From positions 124,001 to 188,000 of the forward strand of contig NMRA01000127.1 of NCBI GenBank assembly GCA_002633005.1: a stretch of DNA of 64,000 nt. Reading direction: 5' to 3'. Under the pieces are notes generated by a model. It ran no database searches. It was not told the DNA's origin and was given only the letters and a program-made list of their open reading frames with translations. Every line of letters begins with the position of its first letter. Positions within the stretch are counted from its first letter, which is position 1. Shown here piece after piece: positions 32,151-45,059 of this stretch. This DNA is from Phoronis australis (lineage: Eukaryota > Phoronida > Phoronidae). The translations under genes were made by a program, and so were the position numbers.

Positions 32151-34377
32151 GGTAAAATCGGTCCATATAGTTACCTTTTTAGACTCAATTTTTGGAAAAA
32201 ATATTCATATACCTTTTCATTGCACTAACAATTGAGTAATATTTGAAAATATTGGCATTAATGTGATGAATCGTCTGGAAACTTTCAAAACTGTAAAAAT
32301 TACTACCCCATCTAAAAAGTTGTTCAAAATATTATACCTTTTTTAACGAATAACCATGAATGCAAGTGCTGTTTTCCACCGTAACATTTCTGTTACACAT
32401 TAATTGACGCCACATCTTCGTGTCCAGAAATAGTTTGTTTATGAACTAAAAAGTTCCAATACAATAAATGATCTTAGTTAATGTGAATAACGACGTTTGT
32501 AACACAAATGCTTCATCGATGACATTTCGTTCACGGAAGCTGCCAGCATTGTTATCTTGGTTAATTTCTTCATATATTTGATACCACCCGTTTTTCAGAC
32601 CTACCATGTATTCGTTATATTTGGGCATTGCTGGCAGTAACGTTCATGGCGGCTAGTGACCTGCGTGCTTTGCATTAACGCATTGTATCTATGTATTGAC
32701 CACTCTCAGAGATAACATTTTGGTCACTAAAACCATCTTTAATGTTAAGCGAAGATTACGAAAAAGACTTTTAAATCATCCACAACCAAATTGCTTTGAC
32801 ACTGGATTCAACATTGACGGAGAGTTGCAGGTTGCGCCATTAGTAATCGCACGCATCCTTGTATTTGTAATGTTGAGCTTATTTTATATTTTTGGCAATT
32901 ATCCTTTCTCAGGTTTTAGGCTGCTATCCAACACCTCACATATGAACGAACGGGTCGCTCTCTGAACTGTGAATATCCATTCTACTTTCCATACCTCGGT
33001 GCGTTCTCCTTGATAGCAGTTACATTTGTTCCACAAATCGGCTTCGTCTTGAAGGCAGTCATCCTTGTGATTCTTGGCTGTACGGTGTTTGTTGAGCCAA
33101 CGTTTCACAATTATGACATCAGCATTTTGGGATGGTTTATATACGTTGCATTTGTGCTATACGTGATGTACTTCTAATTGCGAACGAGAATCTGACCATC
33201 CTCCACCTACTGTACGTTAAATATGAAAAATAATTTTTTATTCAGATACTCAAAGATACATAAAATACCCCTATTAGTTCGATTTATAAATTTGAATATA
33301 GTAGATCACTGTTTATTTTTTCTTGAGAAATTGAACAAAAAATCATAGAAATACTGGCCCTAAATTGACAACATTGCATGCAGCCAGATGAATAATTATA
33401 ATAACAATAAATACATTAAAAAGGATGATGACTGACATATATTAAAATCGCAAGAGGCAATTCCTATGATAAAACAACATAATACGATCAAATTAAAAAC
33501 ACAGACAGTGAAAAGTGTTTACAAGTACATTGTTGTTGTGTTCTGTTTCGGATTTAGAGGGGGTCCAAGAGACCACAACCCCAGCCTTTGAAAGTCTCTC
33601 CACTCAAGGGGTCGCAACTGAGATCTCGGATTCAACGTGTTGGTGATCAAGGTGCTTCCTTCAAATTCGCAAACTTTTTTATAAGTCTTAGGGTAGTTTA
33701 ATGCGCCCTTCCAATTAACTTCACAGTTAGTCTATAACAGCATATTTGTTCCTGGTCTGTCATTTTCAGGATCTAAGGTCACCGACTAAAAAACAACCGC
33801 CCGCAAAAGCTTCAGCAAAGGTCTGTTTTTTTTTGAAAATCTGCACAAAACCGCGTTATCCAAGGGTGTATGCAAGGTTTGAAGCGTCATACATTGCCAA
33901 GTGATCAGTAAAAACCGCTCTTGTCTCAGGTGGAAAGATATAGCACCACTGATTTGATTTTCAGAAAATAACGAGAGACCAGAAGCAACAGTATTTTTAG
34001 CCTCACGGTCTACTCTTTGGAACGAAAGTGATTAGTTGCGATGTCTGCACGGCTAAAGTCCTTTAAGACAACTGTGGCCGACATGATTTGCATATGATCC
34101 TTTACCCAGCACGTGAGGATCAATATTTACATGACGAGTGATTTACTTCATGTTTACTCTTTGGTAAAAAATAAACGAGTGCAACTTAGGAACTCGAGAT
34201 TTGATAGTTACATTTTGTCTTAACAAGACTTTTTTCAGTTTGCACACTGGCTTGTGTAGTATAAGGTAACCGCCTAATTTCGCTACCAATTGTCTTGTTT
34301 CATAAATATTTAATCGAAAATACTAATTGGCCACTGGATGATCTTGGTTTAGGATATCTCGAATCGGAACCGACTAC

Positions 34378-35035
34378 AAAAAGATCTAAAGAAAACCTGA
34401 TCTAGAACATTAAGTGGAAGTTAAATTTGAATTTTAACTTTATTAGTGAGGGGTGGAGAAAGAGAACCACAGGCTCTGTAAATTTTAAAAATGATATTAA
34501 ATTGAAATGGTGCCAGACTTATTCATAGAATAATTAGTACCAAGGATTTCCTTTTTTAAAATTGGCATCTGGTCTTCAAACTTGTGACTTTTTTGTAGAA
34601 AGGAGCCAGTAGTTTTAATTCACCTCCTTTGGCCTTGCGAAGTTCTACAGTCTTTTTGGGATTCCTTTCAAAATTGGATTTAAATAAAACAGGAGTGGTG
34701 TTAAATTTAATTTCTATGAACATCTTTTTGGAAGAGATGAAAAAAATGTCGATCTCTTGATTTGCCTGGCAAAATTACACACCTACTACATGCGTTTAGA
34801 AAAATGACCCCTTGCTAACCTTTGCTTAAGATCAAATTATGATATTTTATACTAGAAAAGCTTATAACAAAATAAATTCAATGATAGATGGACCCGTAGT
34901 ATGGCTTCTTTGTTTTTATAATAACCATGGATTGATCTTTGGTGTGAATATGGCGTGTATGTGGGTGTGTTTGAAATCAATTTCATGACATTGTAATCCT
35001 TCTTGTGAGCTAATAAATGTATATTTTAAAAAAAA
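34378..35035 (+). mobile_element. retroposed insertion with AATAAA and A-tail
   Basis: The live gene's intron is continuous here (near 7300-7320). The decayed copy instead has about 655 extra bases ending in AATAAA (35012-35017) and, eleven bases on, an eight-A run. This is the form expected of a reverse-transcribed RNA 3' end. No coding sequence recognised. Confidence 0.6.
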
Positions 35036-36410
35036 TCAGACGCGTGGAATTTTCCTAAAACCGCTATGCGCGTGTTGTCGTTTTTTCGATCATGGCCGAA
35101 GGGGAGGAGGAGCCTAAATTTTCAACATATGAAACAACATATTTCAAAATCAATCACATTTTTCGCGTCCACTCCGCATTGTTATTAAAAACTAATAATC
35201 ACATGAATACAAATGCCCGGAGATTTGTTTCGTTAGATGATAAGTTTCTATGCTCATGCGTTTTAGGAATGCATGGTTTCAATTTTGAGCTAAAAATTAG
35301 TTGAAAAAATGTAAACGTTCGTGACGAAGTTAAGCAGACCAATGTAAGTCGATGTAGCCAACATTAAGTGACTTCCTTAAATCGTTGGAAATACAAATCA
35401 ATACATTAACAGTTTCAATTTTGAAATATATGACGTGGTTAGTCATCTAACACTGGTCAATGTAGTAAGTGTATGTGACACGCCATTAGCGGAATGCTGA
35501 CTGCAACACGCAGTTTGCTTTTATAATTCATACATTATGGAAATTATGGAATTGATTAATTCATTATTTTGAATTTGAATTGAACAAACGTAATATTGAC
35601 TTCAACAAGTAAGTTAATATCTTTGATTGATTTACTGTGTGTGTTGGTTTAAACCAAGTGTTATAAACTCAACATTAAAATGACCTTTAATTTTTAAATG
35701 TTTAGTTCACGAAACTACCCATGGCTATTTCGTCGGCGAGTATTCTCAATGCTCTTTTGGGGTCCTTATCCTGGCTTTGTGGTTATGTGAGCATTGTTCC
35801 AGAAAATCAAAAAGAAGCCTTGCAAACTTTTCCTGTTTCGCCACGCGTCTTTTTTTAATCAGAAATTTCATAAACACCCATTCTCTTGTTGCTGAAGTCA
35901 TCTAACACAAGCGCTATCTAAGGATGTGCATTTATTTGCCAAATCAACCCAATCCAATCTGCTCTACAGCAATAGTATTCACATAGAGCCAAGTTGTACA
36001 TACGTTTAAATTCGAATGCACCAATAGGTAGCGCCCGTGTATTAATTGTCAGTCACGGGGTGGGAGCTCGCTGCACTTGGCTTTTCCGGTGGCTATTATG
36101 GAGTAATCTGATTATTGCGCTTTTACATTGGCCGTGTTCTACCGTATTCGTCCCCATCATGGCTTTTAGAGAACGATCTGCATCCCGAGTACGTGTTGTC
36201 AGAGGCAACTGAATTTGATCAGCAAACATAGACGTGTACTTTGAGAAACGTGCACTTCAGATGATTTGCGGAAAAAGCACAATATTTACGTTCATTAAAG
36301 CGGCATTACACCCGTGCTTTCTGTAAAAAACAAGTTTTGACTTAGGTCGTGACCAATCAGCGGCTTGGCATGCTCTGATGAAATACCGAACTCCCATAAA
36401 TAAGTGTTAA

Positions 36411-36898
36411 AGAGGCCTGGAACGCGATAAACAGACTAAATTGCAATGTTGAAAGTAGTTCTCTGTCACTGAAACAGAATCATCCTGCTCACCAGGAATT
36501 TTTAAGATTTTTTCGTAATTCAGTTCAAAGCACTTTCTTTTGGTTTCAAATTTCAAAACACGATTTGTAAACTGATCGCCACTTCGTCGATTTTTCTCCC
36601 ACAAGGCAAAGACAAAGACGAAACACACTTCCCATACATGGAAAAATTAACTTCAAGCGACTTCAAACAACTGGTTGTGAGCGCATTTATCATAAGTGGG
36701 AGGGACATTAGAAAATCTGTGGTAACCACAGAGTTTTACCTTCACGCGTATTTCAAAAATCGCTAATTTTATTATTTTTTCTGGAAAGTTCCTTATAGGG
36801 AAATGTCAAATACACTGGGCTAGACATGGCGAGGTGGTACTTTCGCCAGGAATTGTTTAAAAGATATTTTTGACGAGCTTTCGCGTTCCATGCCTCCC
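36411..36898. mobile_element. 488-bp MITE with TAA target duplication (PIF/Harbinger-like)
   Basis: Flanked by TAA at 36408-36410 and 36899-36901. Ends AGAGGCCTGGAACGCG and CGCGTTCCATGCCTCCC are inverted repeats. The live gene's intron has the unoccupied site (GTTAAAATGATTCAGG, about 8929-8944), which confirms both the boundaries and the TAA duplication. No coding capacity. The TAA duplication suggests PIF/Harbinger mobilisation. Confidence 0.82.
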
Positions 36899-37286
36899 TA
36901 AACTGATTCAGGAACAAGACACGGGCAATTTTATAACAGTAAGTATCCTCAATCAAAACTTGTTTTTGATAGAAAATACTGGTTTAATGCCTTTCAATAT
37001 ACTGAAGTACGTAAAATAACCGGCGAAAACCTTCTTCACTTTATATTATTACTCCACCATGGTGAAACTTACAGTATGTTTTCCTGTTTAGACGGAACGA
37101 ACAAATCGAAAGATATTCATGTGTAGACAACAGGCGGACTTACAAAAGGACAAAATCAAAGTGCTGATAGAGAGTAACGAAAAGTTGGTCCTCAATATCC
37201 TTCCTCCGCACATCGTCAGATATTTTACCGGAGCCCAAAAACGAGATAACCTAAGTTTCCAGCAGCTCGTATATGCCACCATCCAG

Positions 37287-37643
37287 TAGGAAACTCTCCA
37301 TGGTAGCAAGTAGCGGCATTTGTTGATCAAAACAAAAAGTTAAATAGACATGATATGTTTCGGCGTTTATTAATAATAAACCAAGCATAAACAACAAGGG
37401 AGCTGAACATTCGTGAAGCTCTACCTATCAATTAGTGGAAGCCGAGTCTCAATAGGCACTGGCACACCACAGGTTGTCATTGGTAGTCTAGTCTACTGTT
37501 AAACTCCCTTATAACTGAATGTGTCTGTATATCTTTACATGTTGTTAGGACTAGCTAGTGGACACTGTTTTTGCTTTTGAGGTTGGTGTTTTAATAAACA
37601 CCAAAACATATCAAGCCGATTTAAATCCATCGTTGTTTTATCA
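37287..37643. mobile_element. insertion of about 357 bp in the cyclase pseudogene
   Basis: Extra sequence relative to the live gene (near 9288), flanked by CCAG at 37283-37286 and 37644-37647, a possible 4-base target duplication. No inverted ends or coding motifs seen. Confidence 0.45.
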
Positions 37644-38369
37644 CCAGTTGGAAATGTTTTAACGTGTCGGTTATGTAAACTGCCTACTCAGATTAACAGT
37701 CGAGAAATCCACTTTCTAAACAATAATTTTTAAGTCTCGCTTATTATAATTTTTAATTATTATGCTCTATGGTATATGTATATAGATTATTACATGGCGA
37801 AATCGTTATTCCCCGTATTCTAGAGCCCGAGTGGATTTTGGAGAATTATCGGCAGGTTGTCACACATCCTTCAAGCTCTAACTTTTCAATATTTTTCATA
37901 TTAAGAATTTTGAGAGTGAAGTATTAGATTCATTTGCATCTACAAGTGAAAAGTTTCCCACATAATGCTATTACATCGTCAAATATAATAGAACAAAAGT
38001 GACGTCGGTATATTAAAATTTAGGTTTTATGGGACTCGTTACCAATCGTTTGTCCGCTTTGTTCTGGGTAAATCAAAAAAGTAAAACCTGGTGACATTTC
38101 ATGCAGCTACATGTACGTCATAGTTAACAGGATCTGTTTTACGAAAACTTAATAAATCCTTAAACATTACACACCATGGATTTTTGCACACTTTAAATTA
38201 CCGGTGGCCACATACTAAATGTATGACGTAAAAATTAGCTAAACCCATGTTTATTTTGTGTAATTAGCTCGAAATTTTGATTTTTCTTTCAATTTTGCCA
38301 ATTTTCACATTTCCCGCCATGTGACGTCATGGGTTGAACACAAGAGATCAGTGATTAGCATTGAACAAT

Positions 38370-38634
38370 TTAGGAGAGCAGAGAATTTGACGGCGACGGC
38401 GACTATGAGCAAGAATTGAACGAATATTATGAAAAAACGTACGGGAATGGTGGCCAGGATGAGGAAATGGGGTTGCACGAAAGCGAGAACAAGTTTAATG
38501 TGCTTCCGGCTGCGTACTTTTCTACTTTGAGCCTTACGAACTGGATCCTCCCGCGAGAGAAGCGGCCTCGGGCTCGGCGAGTCAACCCAGTCATCAAACA
38601 GACGATCCTGAATTAAGAGCTGATGTTTCTGAAT
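38370..38634 (+). pseudogene. acidic coding remnant of a repetitive gene family
   Basis: A frame open from about 38388 reads EFDGDGDYEQELNEYYEKTY and, after a one-base shift, LFYFEPYELDPP followed by a Ser-rich tail and a stop. The (Y/L)xFEPY motif recalls transposon-linked invertebrate proteins with a P2X7-like C-terminal domain, but the diagnostic Cys-rich part is absent. Identity is tentative. Confidence 0.3.
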
Positions 38635-38649
38635 GATAAATATTGTCCT

Positions 38650-38905
38650 TTATTGAACCAGGCCTTCATCGTAACGTCTCCTGCGACTGGAGTCGAAACA
38701 CGAGTCCTCAAAGTGGGCAGAACACAGAGTGGCCACGGACCGAATCGCTTGGTCCACGATGACGTCCCACACTCTCGTTCGGCTCACGAAGCGATGCCAC
38801 TTCTGTGCAACTTTGGTGTCCTTCGGAACACCGAGACGTTCTCTGCCCGACTCCTGTTGCTGAAGCCTCCGGAAACACATCTTTTGATCCCTCTACGAAC
38901 CTTCT
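38650..38905 (-). pseudogene. THAP-type zinc-finger relic
   Basis: The minus strand reads RCVSGGFSNR, then in a shifted frame VPKDTKVAQKWHRFV and LCSAHFEDSCFD. These are three THAP-domain landmarks: the N-terminal C-x(2-4)-C (second Cys now Phe), the FPKD...W block, and C-x2-H-F. The lost zinc ligand and the frameshift make it non-functional. THAP domains bind DNA and are often transposase-derived. Confidence 0.6.
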
Positions 38906-40100
38906 CGACGCTAAATGTACTTTGCGTTCTCTTCACTCTATACACTTTGTCTCTGATCCGAACAGTATGGCAAACGACTTGGGTTCAACCCATGACGTTG
39001 TACATAATTATTATTTTTTCAATTTTTGCGTGTTCCTGTATGAGCTGTGCACTAAAGGCACTGAAATCAAGTATGATATAATAATAAAAATTATTTTGAG
39101 GTACTAGAGTCATGTTGTGTACACTTTAAAACATGGCGTTTCCGTACAGTTTTGTTAGTTCTCAATAAGTAGTTAATCGTATTCTAATTGCAATTACAAA
39201 CATTGGCTTAAGTTCTATGGTATGATAATTTGATGTTTGCTTAATAGATCCAATAATGGAATGTTGGTGCAATGGTTGTATGGCTCTATTGGTCAATAGT
39301 CCAAAGACTTATATTAAGGGGAACTTGATCTTGCGTTACCTACTTGTAGTTACAAAGAATAATTCGCAACATTAAACCAACTGTTCATAGCTTGTCCAGG
39401 TTGCTGTTCGTTAACAGGGCTTTACGGAAAATTTGTGACATTCTGTAGATTATGGAATAATTTAGAAAACTATCAAAAACTTTTCTATTCCGACTATTGA
39501 CTCTGCGGACTATCTGATCCTAATTTGTAGTGACAGTTTTGATTTTTTGATAATTTTCAAATGCCAGTCTTGTCAATCCATTCAGTTCAATTAACAATGG
39601 AAAACATAAAGGTACAAGCTGGTGCTTACTTTCTTAGAGAAGGGAAACATGCGACGTCATGAATGAGGTGGGTGTGGGGCTTTCATAAAAATGAAAGTAT
39701 ATAGTGAAATATACACTATTTTAGCAGATTCATCACATTTTCTCAAGAGTTCAATCATTAAATTATATTAAACTCGAATGTGCGAGGTCATAATGATTCA
39801 CGACTGTGATTCAATACTTTCATATGTAACTATAGAGTCATTTTCATTCGTATTCCTTTAGCATCGAACCTGTTTTTTCAATCTTACATTATTTAGCATT
39901 ATAAAGCATTGCCTATTTCGCTATTTGCAATAGTTGGCTTCCCAACACACTTATTGTTATTTAAGTGAACCATTAAATGTAGCTAACAAAATATCTTAAA
40001 ATTTCGAACTCATCACAATGGAAATTTACAAGATGGGTTGCCAAATAAATGCAAATGCAAAGGTGCAGCATAGGTCATACTGCATTTATAATTCGTTTCA

Positions 40101-40134
40101 GATGAAGAAATGAAGGGATGCTGTATTTGTGACA
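40101..40134 (+). other. possible small exon
   Basis: ATTCGTTTCAG is followed by EEMKGCCICDK and GTGTTG. It resembles a short Cys-containing exon between splice signals. It may belong with the orphan 3' exon at 46697, but there is no proof. Confidence 0.15.
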
Positions 40135-40497
40135 AGGTGTTGATTTTTGCTAAAATAATTCAGGATTGTCAGATACGTCGTCTTAAAGGTGCTGAGTATT
40201 GTAGAGTATTTAGTGTTACTGCCGGCAACGGCGCGACATTCGTCTGTCTGTTCATTCCAATACACAGCTCCGGCTATCTATGGTGTTGTTTTTCTCTTGA
40301 TTGACTAAGAATCATCGTCATCAGACCTTAACTTAACATGGTGGAAGCATGTGAAGCGTTTAGCTAACACTCGTAGTGCCTTTTTGAACCGGTTGCGTCG
40401 GACTTCCTGTTTTACTGGCGATCTTACACGCCACCGACCTGACCTCATTCTCGCCGGACTCTGTCCCTGTCATATCGCTGCGTGCTGACTTTGCAAC

Positions 40498-40876
40498 ATG
40501 CCACCCCAAACCGAAACCTGTGCCAGGAATTCACCTGCTATCTGGCCCAGCCTCTAAGGAAAGCTGGAAGTTGTTTAAGCAAAAGTGGCAGAATTATAGC
40601 GTTATTGCCCAACTGGACGAGCATCCAAGGGATTACCAGGTGGCGTTGCTATTGCACGCCGTAGGGGATGACGGGCTGAAAATTTATAACGGTTTCAAGT
40701 TTGACACAGAGGTTGCAGACCGCACTGTAGCTGACATCTTGGTCAAATTTGACAATTTTGCAGTGGGAGAGGTTCGTGAAACGTATGAACGATTTATTTT
40801 CAACCAGCGTCGGAGGGGAGACTATAGGTGGTGCACAGACAAGTACGACTGGATCGGAGCTGCTGAATTTTTATAA
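40498..40876 (+). pseudogene. Ty3/gypsy-like gag fragment
   Basis: After an ATG at 40498 and one frameshift, the frame reads SWKLFKQKWQNYSVIAQLDE and YQVALLLHAVGDDGLKIYNG, then KFDNFAVGEVRETYERFIFN. This is the gag-like opening of a widespread invertebrate Ty3/gypsy group. It stops soon after that block. No long terminal repeats were found on either side. Its later parts continue at 43691. Confidence 0.75.
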
Positions 40877-40999
40877 TCAGTATAAAGTTTTCAAGAGACT
40901 TATACAGCACATTTGAGACAATACAATATTTCTCACCACTTCAAAAGATATCTCATCTGTTCATATGGATCTCATTTTGATTATTTCTTGCTTGTTAGT

Positions 41000-43676
41000 C
41001 CAATTTTAGTTGCGGTCAACACCCACTCGTTTTTATCCAATATGGCGTCTTCCTGTGCTTGTGGGACCGATTTGTGACTTAATGGCTTCTGAAGATACAG
41101 TGTCTTTTCTTGTATTAGTCGTGACCAGTGGTCTGAAACTGTGCTCGTGGTATGTTAGAATTCTTTATAATAAATTACCGGAAGTTGCTTTTAACATAAA
41201 CAATTGGTCCCTGGATGTTACCCGTCTCCAAGAGACATGGCTATCTTGCGACATTGCAAACGAAGAAATTGCAATCTGTGGTTACAATGTGGAACGCCTA
41301 GACAGACAAAACGGTACTCGTTATGGTGGCGTATGCACGTATGTCAGAAGCAGCCTTGCCTACATTAGAAGACACGATTTGGAACTTCTGTGTGTTCAAC
41401 TGAATTATAAGTATGTCAGTCCTTTAATTGTTCTCAATTTCTACAGACCTCCTGCTCAGACAAATTGGCTTGAAAGCTTCGAGTCTGTGGTTAGCAGGTA
41501 TGGCTATGAGGTGGTTATCGCTGGTGAGCTTAATGTTGATTGGAACGATGAAATTTCAAAACCCCTCGAAGATGTGATTTAAGGTTTGAATCTCCATCAG
41601 GTGGTAACGGAGCCTACACGTGTGTCAGACTCTGCCTCACTGATTAATCATGTTTGTGTTTCTGCTCCGGAGTGAGATCAGTAAAAGTGTTAAAAATGGG
41701 TTAAGTGATCACTACCCTGTATGCATAGTCAGGAAAAGGCATTTTGCCACCAAATTTCATCATGAGTGTGTGAACTATAGATCATTTAAAAACTCTGATG
41801 ACCAGGCCTTCAAATCGGATCTTACTCTTGCTCCCTGGTCAGTCATCGAAGCCTATGATGACATTGATGGTGTTCTTGATGCATGGTACAAGTTATTTAA
41901 CAGTATTTTAGACGAACATGCTCCATGGAAAACTAGACGGGTGAAGAGATTGCGTCAGCTTGAATGGTTCAGTGATGACATTTTTGAAGCTATAAAGCTC
42001 AGGGACAGTTTACGTAAGTGTGGAAATTATGAGGGCTACACATCAGAGCGAAATCGTGTTGTAACAATGATTAAAAAGGCTAAGAGTGACTATTACTCTT
42101 CACTGATCAGTAGTAATTTAAAAAATTCCAAAATGTTATGGAAAGTCATCAGACAAGTTGCTCCTAAGGAAAAATCCTCATCACCTGCCATGTTAAGGAT
42201 TGATGAGAAGTGTGTTCATGATAAATTTCAGATTGCCAATAATTTTTTACTGACATAGCTAGCAAACGTACTCGTGATATTAAAGATACACACGCCACTC
42301 ATAAAGATTTGATTGACTTTGTTAGTATCAGAGTTGAAAGTGATATAGGTTATGATATACCTCTGGTAAATATGGAATTTGTAAATAAGTTCTTAAATTT
42401 TCTTAATCTTAATAAAGCCACTGGAATGGATGATGTCAGCTCCAAAGTTTTGAAACTAGGTCATGAGGAGCTGACACCATTCATCACCTATCTTTTAAAC
42501 CATAGCATTAAAACTTCCAAGTTTCCAAGTTTGTGGAAACTTGCAAAAGTATCCCCTTTACACAAATGCGGTGCTACTGACAATGTAAACAATTACAGAC
42601 CAATTTCAATTTTACCGGTCTTGCCTAAATTGTTGGAAAAGCATGTTCACAATACCTTTTATTCATTTTTGACTGAGCATGATTTAGTAGTTGCATCTCA
42701 GTCCGGTGACTACTCCTGTGAAACTGACTTCATTAATATTGTTCACGGCTGGGCTCAGGGTGTAGATAGTGGTCACAACGTTGGTATAGTATTTTTGGAT
42801 TTCAAAAAAGCTTTTGATCTCGTTGATTACAATATACTTCTAAGCAAATTGGTGGGCAAGGTTTCCCTAGACTGGTTTAAATCATATCTCTCAGAGAGGT
42901 GCCAGGTTGTATCCCTTGGTGGACGTCTGTCTGAGTCCCGAGGTATCACACACGGTGTTCCCCAGGGATCCATCCTGGGACCTCTGCAGTTTTTACTTTT
43001 TATAAATGATCTCTCTTTGGTCTGGGAAAACACGGTTGACATGTATGCAGATGATACTACTTTGTCTGTTGCGGCAAACGTGCTGATCGCTGTAAAGGAC
43101 AGACTCCAGTCTGATGTGGATAAGGTTGCTACCTGGTGTACTGATAATAAAATGGTAATTAATGGTGAAAAAACAAAATGTACGAGTATTGCCTCAGAGC
43201 AACGGCATAGTAGAAGTAATCTTGAGCTTAACCTTGCTATTTCCAATATACGCCTCAAATATGTTGACAGTGAAAAGTTTTGATGTGTTACTGCAGACAA
43301 GACCCTCAGCTGGTCTAGCCATATTAATGGGACTGTGTTCAAAATTAGGCAGCGCCTTGGTCTTCTCCGGCGTATATCACCATTTCTTCCCACAGAAGGG
43401 CGTCTGCAATATTTTAGCGCTTGTGTATTCCCTCTGTTCGTTTATTGTAGTACAGCGTGGTCAGGATGCAATGCAAATTTAGTTTCCTCTTTATTGAAAG
43501 CTCAGAAGCAGGCGGCCAGACTTATTCTAGGTGTGCCTTTTGACACTCCGTCAACTCATACATGTATGTTTAATAGACTGGGGTGGCTCCCTATTGGCAA
43601 ATATTTTATATATAGGCGTCTGTGTATGATGTATAGGTGCTTTCACGGCAATGTACCGAGGAACTATTGTCCGTAG
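41000..43676 (+). mobile_element. non-LTR retrotransposon (CR1/L2-like LINE), decayed
   Basis: In order: endonuclease motifs LQETWL (about 41227), FYRPP (about 41440), GELNVDW (about 41522; normally GDxN) and GLSDHYPV (about 41700); then reverse transcriptase with NYRPISILPVLPKLLEKHV, FLDFKKAFDLVDY, GVPQGSILGPLQF and MYADDTT (about 43040); then a C-terminal region to 43676. Stops at about 41581 and 42257 and shifts at about 43280 and 43330 break it into at least four frames. It lies between the gag and RNase H pieces of the Ty3/gypsy element, so it inserted into that element. Confidence 0.88.
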
Positions 43677-43690
43677 TTTTTGGATTATAA

Positions 43691-43894
43691 CGTTTTGACC
43701 AGTATACTTATGGCACCAAAGTGGTAATGCAGAATGATCATCGGTCCCTTGCAGCAATTTTGAAATGACCGTTGAGCCAGACCCCAAAGCGTCTGCAGAT
43801 TTTTCTAATGAGAGTTCATCGGTGTGAGTTTGATTTTCAGTTCGTGAAAGGAACCGAACTATATATCGCTGACGCGCTGAGTCGTTCACAATAG
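43691..43894 (+). pseudogene. Ty3/gypsy-like RNase H C-terminal fragment
   Basis: Reads RFDQYTYGTKVVMQNDHRSL, an in-frame TGA, then TPKRLQIFLMRV and KGTELYIADALSRS. These are the end of the RNase H domain and the linker to integrase. Protease and reverse transcriptase are absent between this and the gag piece. Confidence 0.75.
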
Positions 43895-43900
43895 CTCACT

Positions 43901-45037
43901 TGCGAGTTTCTCGTTAGTCCATGTGACGTCACCGGAAAAGGGGCAAAACCCGCCATATTGCTCTTGTTTTGCCCCGAGTCTTTGCTGCACACGCTAAATC
44001 TTACTAGAGTTCTTATGGTGAATTTTACGCTTAAAACCTTAACACAACTTAGAGATGGTAGATGGATCGTGGAATAAGTGTAAATGGACGGAAAAAATGT
44101 GAACTTCATATGTTGTGCGAAGCTGTGAACGGACTTAAATTGAAACTCAACCCTGTCAAGGCCTGAATGCCACAGGCATACAGGGGCGATAGTGTATCCC
44201 CATAAAAAGTTACTCACTTCAAAATACAGCAAATAAAATGGAATGAAACATACATATATGCACATGGAACTATAATTAACGCATACCCTGACTATGGACA
44301 CAATTTAGTCTGCAGATAACTTGAACATATCCATGAAACTCGGGGTTCGCTCGTGCTTCTCTGACTGGGCTCCATTTTGAGGAAGTTACGCGAAATCACG
44401 CCTGTTGACGAACAAAAAGCCCAAGGGACACAAATCTTACAAATTTCATTTAATATTTGCTCATGCTATTTTGCAAGTGTCACGCGCCAGGTCTCGAGCT
44501 TCGCTCAGTCTCGCGCTAGCCTTTGCCTAACACTCACCTGACTCAGTTGAAATACTTTGTGGTTATCGCGCGCGGTCAAAATTAACAGTAACAACATAGT
44601 GGAATTGGAATTCTTCGCCAAAGTCACCTAAATTCCGGTAGCTATGCTTCATCGAAGATATGTTTGGAAGCAGAAAGGATCACTGAAGAAAGTAAGCGCC
44701 TTTCTAGGTGATAATTTGTAAGTGCAGAATGTATTTTTGACGAGGTGTAAACTTAATCAGTGAGCGGATTTCGCCTACCGCCCGTTTAAAATACACGGGA
44801 CGAAATTAGTACAGAACGCGATATAACGTATTGTAGTGCGAATCTGAATTTCATTTGCCATAACAGCAATGCTTGTTTGGCATTTTTTGAACTAAACGGC
44901 TAAAAACTCGAAGAAAATAACAGAATACATTATGTTACCGTATTGGGCAAATGGCCTAACGACAAGCTTTTGCCCCACTTCCCGTGACGTCACAGTTAAG
45001 TATCACATAATCTCGCGTTATTGTTATAAACTCGCAA
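43901..45037. mobile_element. 1.1-kb terminal-inverted-repeat element inside the Ty3/gypsy copy
   Basis: Outer ends TGCGAGTTT (43901-43909) and AAACTCGCA (45028-45036) are inverted. Inner blocks GTGACGTCACCGGAAAAGGG followed by GCAAAAC (43923-43949) and GCTTTTGCCCCACTTCCCGT followed by GACGTCAC (about 44966-44993) are also inverted. RNase H coding ends just before it and the integrase linker resumes just after it. No transposase recognised, so it is probably non-autonomous. Confidence 0.65.
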
Positions 45038-45059
45038 AAGGACTATTGGAAGCGACTGA

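Noticed and set aside
40180-40500. 5' long terminal repeat of the Ty3/gypsy element
   Set aside because: No matching sequence was found after the integrase end near 46330, so no LTR pair can be claimed.
42827-43393. Minus-strand 188-codon frame opposite the LINE reverse transcriptase
   Set aside because: It is antisense to strong reverse transcriptase motifs and shows no motif of its own.
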